Of a DNA stretch of 12,489 nt, positions 7,089 to 12,285 are shown piece after piece. The notes below the pieces were generated by a model, which saw only the letters and a program-made list of their open reading frames with translations, ran no database searches and was not told the DNA's origin. This DNA comes from CAYMLQ01 sp964390795. GTDB lineage: Bacteria; Verrucomicrobiota; Kiritimatiellia; RFP12; UBA1067. Both the position numbers and the translations under genes were made by a program. The stretch spans positions 1 through 12,489 of the forward strand of contig CAYMLQ010000156.1 in NCBI GenBank assembly GCA_964390795.1, in the 5' to 3' direction. Each line of letters begins with the position of its first letter. Positions within the stretch are counted from its first letter, which is position 1.

Positions 7089-8663
7089 TTACGGCATGTC
7101 CACGCGGATCTTGAAGAACCTGGTGGTCGCGTTGGTCGGCCCCCAGGCTGCATCTGTCAGGTTGGTTCGGCCCTCGACGGTGTACACGCGGGCGCTGCCG
7201 AGGTCGGGCGTCCACGTCAGCGACGGCACGGCGTTGCTCACGTCGATCATCGTCCTCAATACCGATTCCCGGTTCGTGGGGTTCGACCCCGCCACGTACT
7301 CTTGCCACGCCATGTGGCCGTCCCCATCAACGTCAGCAATCGCGGCGGCCTCGTAGTTGGCGCCCGCGATCAGCCCGTACTGTACAAGCCACAGGTGGGG
7401 CGTGCCCTGGGTTGTGGTCGTTAGCGTCCACTTCGCGTACAGTGTCTGAGCCGCCGTGATCGTGACGGTCGTCGCCGAGTTAACCTGCGTGCCGCTTCCA
7501 CCCGATCCAGTCCACCATCCGCCGAAGGTGTACCCGTTCCGTGCCGGCGTCGGCAACGCTCCATAGGCCAGGCTGTTCGTCACCGTCGAGCTTGCGGGGT
7601 TCACGGTTCCGCCTTGCGCGTCGAAGGTCACGGTCGCGGTCAGCGCGTACTCGTATGCGCCTATGTCCACAATGGAGACGCCGTTGCCGTTGCCGTCGAG
7701 AGGGCGCGGCGTGCCCTCCAAGTCAATAGCCGGTGCGCCAGAAGAAGCGCCCGTGTCGATGCAGGGAGATGATGCGGAAAGCCTGTAATCCCCCGTGCCC
7801 GCATTCACGTATAGAGGGTCGGTCGCTATGTTGCCCGACCTGCCGGTACCGGTCGGCGCCCACGAGGAACAGGTGTTCATGACATAGATGACATAGCTTG
7901 TATTTATGGGGTTTGCAGTAAGGGTGAGATTGCCGACCGAATTGCCATAAATCACGCAGTTCTTCAATGACCCCGCATAATACACGTCCACACCACCCCC
8001 GGCGTTTCTGGCACTGTTACCCGCGACCGTACAGGATTCGAGAGACGGGCCGTACTGGTAACTGGTTCCGGGAACAGAGATGGAGACTCCCCCTCCCTTC
8101 ACCGTAACGGTGGGCTCTGTGTTGTTGGCGGTGTTGCCGATTATCAGGCAATTGCGGGCACAACCGCTTTCGACCATGCGAATTCCGCCACCGCTGGCAC
8201 TGTGTCCTGATGCTCCCCATACCCGGTTGTCACTGACGACACACCCCTCGACTGTCCCTCCGTTGTCTATGAAAACGCCGCCGCCGCCGTTCCCGGTCAT
8301 CGTCGAGTCGTAATAGCCGTTGCGCACCGTAAACCCGACCAGATAAGCGCTTGCGTGGCTCATGTACACGCACCGGGATTTGCTGTTGGCGTCGATGATG
8401 GTGGCTGACGGGCCGTTGAGGCTGCGGACGGTCACGCCTTTCGTAATCGATAGCTGGGCCGAGAGCGTGTAGACACCGTTCGACACGAGTACGGTGTCGC
8501 CGGCCGCTGAAGCTGTGATCCCTGATGCGATATTGGTCGCCGCAGTCGGCCACGACGTGTAGGGCGAGGTGTGAGAACCCGCCTTTGAAACGTAATGCAC
8601 ATCCGCCAGCGCGGATGTTAACGCGTGAGCGCAGAACAGGGGAAGCGCATAGGCAGTCTTCAT
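7089..8663 (-). CDS. Secreted parallel beta-helix protein with InlB-type repeat and Ca-binding loop
   Basis: The 524-residue product starts at ATG 8663, with GGAAGGTG upstream. A signal peptide (MKTAYALPLFCAHALTSALA) likely ends near residue 20. Residues about 40-300 form repeated GGG(V/I) and CxVxGN turns of a right-handed beta-helix. SSPCIDTGA...DLEGTPRPLDG...VDIGAYEY (298-339) matches the 'choice-of-anchor Q' pattern. Residues 343-412 are an InlB/Listeria-Bacteroides repeat (VTFDAQGGTV...NGYTFGGWW...YAKW). DVDGDGHMAWQE (444-455) is a calcium-loop-like motif with D444, D446, D448 and E455. The tail VEGRTNL...RFFKIRVDMP may be a sorting or maturation module. The role is probably adhesin-like or surface glycan-associated; no polysaccharide-lyase catalytic residues were recognised. 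Confidence 0.9.
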   Translation of the reverse strand: MKTAYALPLFCAHALTSALADVHYVSKAGSHTSPYTSWPTAATNIASGITASAAGDTVLVSNGVYTLSAQLSITKGVTVRSLNGPSATIIDANSKSRCVYMSHASAYLVGFTVRNGYYDSTMTGNGGGGVFIDNGGTVEGCVVSDNRVWGASGHSASGGGIRMVESGCARNCLIIGNTANNTEPTVTVKGGGVSISVPGTSYQYGPSLESCTVAGNSARNAGGGVDVYYAGSLKNCVIYGNSVGNLTLTANPINTSYVIYVMNTCSSWAPTGTGRSGNIATDPLYVNAGTGDYRLSASSPCIDTGASSGAPAIDLEGTPRPLDGNGNGVSIVDIGAYEYALTATVTFDAQGGTVNPASSTVTNSLAYGALPTPARNGYTFGGWWTGSGGSGTQVNSATTVTITAAQTLYAKWTLTTTTQGTPHLWLVQYGLIAGANYEAAAIADVDGDGHMAWQEYVAGSNPTNRESVLRTMIDVSNAVPSLTWTPDLGSARVYTVEGRTNLTDAAWGPTNATTRFFKIRVDMP

Positions 8664-8859
8664 GGCGGACACCTTCCGTTTCGATTTCGTTCCCTTGAAA
8701 AAAATGAGGGACGCGGACATTCAACCCCACGCCCATCCGGAAGGCCCGCCAAGGCCCGTGAGAGTGACGCAAAGCAGAAGCCGCGCCCCCCAAAGGGTCG
8801 CGACCTCGCTGAAAGCGTACGTCTCACTTGATAACTTGGCGGTTTTCCGGATCGACGGC

Positions 8860-8878
8860 TTTCTGCGAGAAGCAGAAA
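8860..8878. repeat. Perfect hairpin TTTCTGC-gagaa-GCAGAAA
   Basis: A 7-bp perfect stem with a 5-base loop lies in the upstream region of the beta-helix gene. Just right of it, AACTGT-ctga-ACAGTT (8901-8916) forms a second perfect dyad. Both could be operators or 5' leader structures of the - strand gene. Confidence 0.5.
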
Positions 8879-8950
8879 ACGAAGTTATGTCAACGCTCTA
8901 AACTGTCTGAACAGTTCCTCCTGTGAGGCACACATGCGCCCCGTTATGAC

Positions 8951-8965
8951 GTGTATAAAATACAC
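8951..8965. promoter_or_regulatory. Dyad GTGTAT-aaa-ATACAC containing a -10-like TATAAAAT
   Basis: The perfect 6+6 inverted repeat includes TATAAAAT, a good match to a bacterial -10 box. No convincing -35 hexamer is seen 17 bases upstream. The preceding CCCGTTATGACGTGTA recurs in altered form at 9120 (CCCGGTTATAACATGTA). This could be an operator-promoter for the + strand operon or for the divergent gene. Confidence 0.35.
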
Positions 8966-9175
8966 TGATCCGGCCATGAAAAAAAGAGGATTCTCGAACT
9001 GGATCAAGTGGGCCTTCCAAACGCAGCGGGTGGGAGACGCTGCCGTGCCACTGCGGTTACCCCTGATCGGTGTCCTCGGATAGCACCATTACCGAGCGCA
9101 GCCTTAACTCCAGCCCCTTCCCGGTTATAACATGTACGGGAGGCACCGCCGTACGCTGGTGCTTATGTTCAGCCG

Positions 9176-9219
9176 CCCGTGGCTACTTAACCTAGTGGCC
9201 ACGGGGGCGTCATGCCCCC
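9176..9219 (+). promoter_or_regulatory. Two overlapping, mutually exclusive leader hairpins
   Basis: CCCGTGGC (9176-9183) pairs with GCCACGGG (9198-9205). Alternatively, GGGGGC (9203-9208) pairs with GCCCCC (9214-9219) around GTCAT. The two stems share 9203-9205 and cannot both form fully. They end about 30 bases before the start of the sigma-like gene. The arrangement suggests an attenuator or RNA switch, but no ligand-binding family is recognised and no T run follows the second stem. Confidence 0.4.
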
Positions 9220-9244
9220 ATGGTCGCTTTACTTGAGAAAGTGA

Positions 9245-9259
9245 GGTGACCATGTCACC
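9245..9259 (+). promoter_or_regulatory. Dyad GGTGAC-cat-GTCACC across the RBS and start codon
   Basis: This perfect 15-bp inverted repeat includes part of the GAGGTGA ribosome site and the ATG at 9252. As RNA it could hide the start; as DNA it could be an operator. A similar dyad, TGGTGA-tttg-TCACCA, lies at 11000-11015 ahead of the XRE regulator gene. Confidence 0.45.
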
Positions 9260-9950
9260 AAGAACAGGGCAGATGCTGCTGGACAGCGTCAGGCCGATCA
9301 TCCGCGCCGCCATCGCCAGGGGCGCGGTTAAGACGGTGGGATGTGAGGATCTTCAGGAGCTTGAGGCCGACGGCATGGCGCAGGCCGCGAACATGCTGGA
9401 GGCTGCGGAGAAGGCCGGCAAAGCCGTGTCGCCCAACAGCGTCGCGTTCTACGTGCTGCAGGCCTTGCGCAGCGGTCGCCGTCACGGTAGTGCCTCAAGG
9501 ACTGACGCGATGTCGCCCGCGACCCAACTCGACGGCCATGCCGTCATGCTGTCGATGGACGAGCCACTTGACGTGTTCGACGAAGACGACGACGAGGTGG
9601 ATCTGCACTCGTGCCTGGCCTCGACCGGGGAAGACCCGGCGGCGCAGGGTGCCCGTGAAATCGACTGGGACGAGATGATGGCCGCGATCAACCCCGGCGA
9701 CCGAGACCTTTTGCTCAGTACCGCAGCCGGCGTGCCTGGCATCGACTTAGCGTTCATGTACAACGTCACGCCCGCCCGCGTCACCCAGCGCAAGCGCGAA
9801 CTCGGGTACAAGATGCGGTCGGAACTGGGCGACAACGTGCTCGCTGACTGCGTGCGTGAGTCACCTTGGGAGGGCCACATGCGGGCATATCGAGAGAAGA
9901 GGGCGTGCCGGTACACGGCGGCCCCAACCAGAAAGACCAAGAAGAAATGA
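9252..9950 (+). CDS. Sigma-factor-like DNA-binding protein
   Basis: The 232-residue product starts at ATG 9252 (GAGG five bases upstream). Residues 10-78 (LDSVRPIIRAAIARG...CEDLQELEADGMAQAANMLEAA...SVAFYVLQALRSGRR) resemble sigma-70 region 2. An acidic linker follows (DEPLDVFDEDDDEVD, 103-117). Residues 139-195 (WDEMMAAINPGDRDLLLSTAAGVPGIDLAFMYNVTPARVTQRKRELGYKM) look like a region-4 helix-turn-helix. The tail is basic (RKTKKK). It is likely a divergent phage- or element-type sigma or sigma-like activator. Its ATGA overlap with the next gene shows it heads an operon. The similarity is by eye, and a plain HTH regulator remains possible. Confidence 0.75.
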   Translation: MSPRTGQMLLDSVRPIIRAAIARGAVKTVGCEDLQELEADGMAQAANMLEAAEKAGKAVSPNSVAFYVLQALRSGRRHGSASRTDAMSPATQLDGHAVMLSMDEPLDVFDEDDDEVDLHSCLASTGEDPAAQGAREIDWDEMMAAINPGDRDLLLSTAAGVPGIDLAFMYNVTPARVTQRKRELGYKMRSELGDNVLADCVRESPWEGHMRAYREKRACRYTAAPTRKTKKK

Positions 9951-10252
9951 AGTCGAGTACGATTATCAGAAAGATACGAAGGCTTAAGATCCCGGCCAGG
10001 GCAAAAGCTGAACTGCTGATGCTCTGGACGCGGGCGCGGCGGCTGGCGGAGGCCGTCATCAAATTCGTCAGCGCGCACCGCAGGTTCGGAGAGGCGTTGG
10101 TATTGGGTGCGGTGGTAGCGTTCATGCTCAGCCAAGTTGTACCATGGATCGGAGGTTTCTTAGCGATGTGCGCGCTGGTGACCGCGGCATCCATCGGACT
10201 GCTCAGGGAACTGAGGGAGGACGTTGCCCGGTTCTTCGAGGCAGCTTCGTGA
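9947..10252 (+). CDS. Small two-helix membrane protein
   Basis: The 101-residue product starts at the ATG overlapping the sigma-like gene's stop (ATGA). A longer upstream frame exists but reads through the previous gene out of phase. The N-terminal half is strongly basic and helical (IIRKIRRLKIPARAKAELL...RRLAEAVIKFVSAHRRF, 6-47). Two hydrophobic helices follow at about 49-66 (ALVLGAVVAFMLSQVV) and 67-86 (PWIGGFLAMCALVTAASIGLL), then an acidic C-terminus (RELREDVARFFEAAS). The topology would suit a holin-like or partner membrane protein, but no family was recognised. Its stop overlaps the GTG of the 23-codon frame (GTGA). Confidence 0.75.
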   Translation: MKSSTIIRKIRRLKIPARAKAELLMLWTRARRLAEAVIKFVSAHRRFGEALVLGAVVAFMLSQVVPWIGGFLAMCALVTAASIGLLRELREDVARFFEAAS

Positions 10253-10320
10253 ACAAGGACAAGGAGGAACCCTGGTATCTCGAGGGAGGCACCGGGGTGC
10301 CCGCTTGCGCCCAGCAGTAA
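10249..10320 (+). CDS. Candidate 23-aa peptide with a Gly-Gly motif
   Basis: The GTG at 10249 overlaps the stop of the membrane-protein gene (GTGA) and has GAGG seven bases upstream. The frame encodes MNKDKEEPWYLEGGTGVPACAQQ and ends 15 bases before the next gene's ATG. A charged N-terminal part, a Gly-Gly at residues 13-14 and a short single-cysteine tail (TGVPACAQQ) recall a miniature double-glycine leader peptide, and the following gene encodes a C39-like peptidase, the enzyme type that cuts after Gly-Gly. It is very short, so chance is a real alternative; the tight overlaps on both sides are the main support. Confidence 0.4.
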   Translation: MNKDKEEPWYLEGGTGVPACAQQ

Positions 10321-10335
10321 AGAGAGGAGGCAGAC

Positions 10336-10926
10336 ATGTCCGTCCTGAACGTAATCCGCGACACCGTCGCTGAAGTGACCGGTATTCGCGCCGTGCCCGA
10401 CATCCTGAAGCATCCACGCGGCGCCAACGTCGAGACCCTGAAAATCCCGGCGTACTGCCAGACCCAGAGCTTCAGCTGCGGCTTCGTCGCGGGGCTGATG
10501 GTCTTACGGTACTTCCGGCCCGGCGCTTGCGCTGAGGCGTTCTTTGCCAGCGTGAACGCGGATCCGGAAACGGGCACTAGCGCGGGCATGCTGACGCGGG
10601 CGCTTCGCAAGCACGGCGTGTCGGTCTCCGTACGCGCTGATCTCACGTTCGCGGCAATCGTTGCCGCCATCGACAGGGGGCGGCCGCTGGCACTGATCGT
10701 CAACACTTCCAGCCCCGATTACTCGCACTGGGTCGTGGCCTACGGTTACGGACGTAGGCCCAGCAGGGTGTACGTGGCCGGCAACGGGTTACCGCTACTC
10801 GCACGCAAAGTGTATACCTGGCGGGAATTCAGGGGGTATCACTGGCGGACGCCCGGCCAGGGGCTGGTGTGTTACAGGGGCAAACCGAGAAAGCGGGAAC
10901 CCGTCCGCAAGACAGGGAAACCGTGA
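10336..10926 (+). CDS. C39-like cysteine peptidase domain protein
   Basis: The 196-residue product starts at ATG 10336, with GAGGAGG ahead of it. The core follows the C39/papain-like layout: Q42-x5-C48 in YCQTQSFSCGFVAGLMVLRYF (oxyanion Gln and nucleophile Cys), H131 in SHWVVAYGYG, and N150 in VAGNGLP as the likely third residue. There is no signal peptide, no ABC-transporter domain and no membrane segment. The C-terminus is basic (RGKPRKREPVRKTGKP). C39 domains process Gly-Gly leader peptides, while C39-like domains also occur in murein hydrolases and other proteases. It ends the operon begun by the sigma-like gene. Confidence 0.85.
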   Translation: MSVLNVIRDTVAEVTGIRAVPDILKHPRGANVETLKIPAYCQTQSFSCGFVAGLMVLRYFRPGACAEAFFASVNADPETGTSAGMLTRALRKHGVSVSVRADLTFAAIVAAIDRGRPLALIVNTSSPDYSHWVVAYGYGRRPSRVYVAGNGLPLLARKVYTWREFRGYHWRTPGQGLVCYRGKPRKREPVRKTGKP

Positions 10927-11222
10927 TCGCGGGGTCGCGTGAGCTGTTTGCAAGCGGCCTCCTACCCCGTAAAGGTGAGGAAGGGGGGATGGGCGAGTCT
11001 GGTGATTTGTCACCATGACCTCAATACAGGTGCGCATATTCGCCTGCGCCCAGGTCACGGTAAACACGACACAGCACCAAAGCCCCCCCTCAAAAGGACT
11101 TAGGTGCCCTATCGCAGTTGCACTGCCTAAACCGGGTCATTTTGAATCGGGTAAGGTTCGGACACACGGGGCGTTTTCACCCTACAGGCGGGATTAGGAG
11201 ACACCTAACGGAGGGTAAAAAC
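10927..11222. promoter_or_regulatory. Control region upstream of the XRE regulator with several dyads
   Basis: The gap contains TGGTGA-tttg-TCACCA (11000-11015), GCAGT-tgc-ACTGC (11114-11126), and four TTAGG/CCTAA half-sites (11100-11104, 11126-11130, and the close pair TTAGG-agaca-CCTAA at 11194-11208). The last pair sits just before the GGAGGG ribosome site. These are plausible binding sites for the regulator encoded next. TTGCAC at 11118 is a possible -35 box, with a poor -10 at 17-bp spacing. Confidence 0.35.
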
Positions 11223-11609
11223 ATGAGAACAAAGGCCATCTATGATCCCAGGTACCGTTCGCTGGTGGCTTTCATCAGCGACACGCGTGCCCGGCAGGGG
11301 CTGACACAGTCCGCCATGGGGCGAAAGATGCGGCTCAGCCGCCAGACCATCCAGAAGATAGAGCACTGTGAGGTCAAGTTAGACCTCGTCAGGTACGTCG
11401 CCCTGTGCCGTATTCTGGGGTTGAACGCCGGCCAACTTCTGGGCCGGCTGGAGGATCCGTCCGACGAGGACGATCCTCTTTACCTACCAGAGACCTTGAG
11501 TTACTGGCCACTTTTGATCCGCTGCGGTTCTAGCAGGTGTGGATTTAAGCCAATGCAGCATTGCCTTGAAGCAGGGTATTTTACTGGCCACTTTCTGGCC
11601 ACTTTTTGA
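11223..11609 (+). CDS. XRE-family helix-turn-helix regulator, probably with an altered C-terminus
   Basis: The 128-residue frame begins at ATG 11223 (GGAGGG upstream). A longer frame from 11118 has no ribosome site. Residues about 12-72 (LVAFISDTRARQGLTQSAMGRKMRLSRQTIQKIEHCEVKLDLVRYVALCRILGLN) form a Cro/CI-type HTH, the DNA-binding fold of many phage repressors and antitoxins. After an acidic stretch (EDPSDEDDP, 81-89) the sequence becomes unrelated in style: the last ~35 residues are read through repeats resembling an insertion-sequence end (from 11501). The original C-terminus may thus be lost. No toxin partner is visible downstream. Confidence 0.75.
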   Translation: MRTKAIYDPRYRSLVAFISDTRARQGLTQSAMGRKMRLSRQTIQKIEHCEVKLDLVRYVALCRILGLNAGQLLGRLEDPSDEDDPLYLPETLSYWPLLIRCGSSRCGFKPMQHCLEAGYFTGHFLATF

Positions 11610-11645
11610 CTCCAGATGGCACTTATCAACAGGTTTGGCACTTTC
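11501..11645. mobile_element. Cluster of TGGC(CA)CTTT repeats resembling an IS21-type terminus
   Basis: TTACTGGCCACTTTTGATCC (11501-11520), TTACTGGCCACTTT (11581-11594), CTGGCCACTTTTTGACTCC (11595-11613) and weaker TGGCACTT copies at 11617 and 11636 form an array. Multiple short terminal repeats of this kind are known at the ends of IS21-family elements. No istA/istB transposase genes are present, so this would be a solo end or a remnant. The family call is from memory of the repeat style. Confidence 0.4.
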
Positions 11646-11721
11646 TGAAATGAGGCATAAGCTGCTGTAAATAAGCTATATACATCATAATCAACGACTT
11701 ACGAAAAACGGCCTGCCTCCC

Positions 11722-11766
11722 TTGACATGCAAGGGGTCGGTGGTTCGAGTCCACTATCTCCCACCA
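11722..11766 (+). tRNA. 3' half of a tRNA gene, best read as tRNA-Val(GAC); likely attachment-site remnant
   Basis: From the anticodon loop onward the order is canonical: loop TTGACAT with anticodon GAC, 3' anticodon strand GCAAG, variable region GGGTC, T arm GGTGG-TTCGAGT-CCACT, acceptor strand ATCTCCC, discriminator A, and encoded CCA (11764-11766). The matching 5' half (acceptor GGGAGAT, D arm, CTTGC strand) is absent upstream, where the bases before the loop are CTCCC and do not pair properly. Identity beginning in the anticodon loop is what a tRNA-targeting integrase leaves at the distal end of an island. It is not a functional tRNA. Confidence 0.75.
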
Positions 11767-11785
11767 GAAAACAGCCTGAAAAAGC

Positions 11786-11816
11786 CTCGAAAACCCCAAT
11801 GTTTTCGGGTTTTTTT
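11786..11816 (+). terminator. Intrinsic terminator after the tRNA fragment
   Basis: CGAAAAC (11788-11794) pairs with GTTTTCG (11801-11807), followed by GG and seven T residues (11810-11816). It sits 20 bases beyond the tRNA CCA end, consistent with a former tRNA transcription unit's terminator. Confidence 0.8.
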
Positions 11817-11857
11817 GCTTTCAGCCCCCCGGCCTGATACATTTTGCTACAACGTGC

Positions 11858-11970
11858 CTTTTGTAGACACGATTACAAAAGAAACTACAAAAGACTTTCC
11901 CCGTGGTATCCCCCGTTCTGCAAAAGGCGTCCGGCTCAAACGACCTAGCCCGTACAAAAGACTACAAAAG
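11858..11970. repeat. Five copies of a TACAAAAG motif, candidate integrase arm sites or iterons
   Basis: CTTTTGTAG lies at 11858-11866 (inverted). Direct copies lie at 11873-11881 (TTACAAAAG), 11885-11893 (CTACAAAAG), 11952-11960 (GTACAAAAG) and 11962-11970 (CTACAAAAG). The pairs are 12 and 10 bp apart, near one helical turn. They lie 90-200 bp beyond the tRNA core, the usual place for arm-type sites of tyrosine integrases. Confidence 0.6.
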
Positions 11971-12060
11971 CCCCCCCCTCGAAATATATATCCCGGTGCC
12001 CCCGGTTCCCAACACCTCCCAGCCCGACACCCGCGCCGCGTGCCGTGCCCCTTGCGCCGG

Positions 12061-12087
12061 AAGGCCGCGCCCCCTGTCCACGCATAG
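12061..12087. repeat. Possible degenerate third copy of the 3'-hairpin element
   Basis: AGGCCGCGCCC then CCTGTCCACGCATAG resembles 4858-4884 (AGGCCGCGCCC then TTTACCCCGCCCATAG). The left flank (CGCGCCGCG at 12032-12040) also matches the palindrome region of that copy. The match is imperfect and short, so it may be chance in GC-rich DNA. Confidence 0.25.
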
Positions 12088-12174
12088 GCCAGCGGCCCGA
12101 AGCGCCTGACGCGCTCCTGACGCTGTTTCCTGCGGTCATGCCCCAGCGCGTCTATCGGTCATTGCCTGTTTGCC

Positions 12175-12285
12175 GGGTTCCTGAGCCCCGAATCCGACTG
12201 GCCCAAGATTCAAGAAGCCATGGTGGACGCGATGACCCGAATGGAAACCGCCCTCAAACCGGCCCTCGATTCGTTGAAGTTATAG
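12175..12285 (+). pseudogene. Gene fragment, C-terminal tail (DWPKIQEAMVDAMTRMETAL...)
   Basis: An open phase ending at TAG 12283-12285 encodes LSPESDWPKIQEAMVDAMTR followed by METALKPALDSLKL-stop. The W-P-x-I-x-E, MVDAM-x-RME and ALKP spacing resembles the C-terminal helix of DUF4268-type proteins found near nuclease and defence genes. No start or upstream domain is present: the sequence further left is GC-rich and unlike coding DNA. It is probably the leftover end of a gene truncated at the integration junction. The family hint is weak. Confidence 0.3.

Larger units (their letters stand above)
8664..9251. other. 588-bp divergent intergenic region rich in dyad symmetries
   Basis: This region separates the divergent beta-helix gene (-) and the sigma-like operon (+), so it should hold promoters for both. 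I see dyads at 8860-8878, 8901-8916, 8951-8965, 9176-9205 and 9203-9219. Two short ATG-started frames exist (8976-9083, 35 codons; 9132-9236, 34 codons), but neither has a ribosome site, so I do not call them genes. Confidence 0.6.

Noticed and set aside
8976..9083. 35-codon frame starting MKKRGFSNWIKWAFQ
   Set aside because: It has a plausible start sequence but no ribosome site and no recognisable features; kept only as a possibility for a leader peptide.
9132..9236. 34-codon frame overlapping the leader hairpins
   Set aside because: No ribosome site, and the composition follows the underlying hairpins.
11858..11970. CRISPR array
   Set aside because: The repeated unit is only 8-9 bp, orientation is mixed and spacing is irregular, so it does not fit a CRISPR array.
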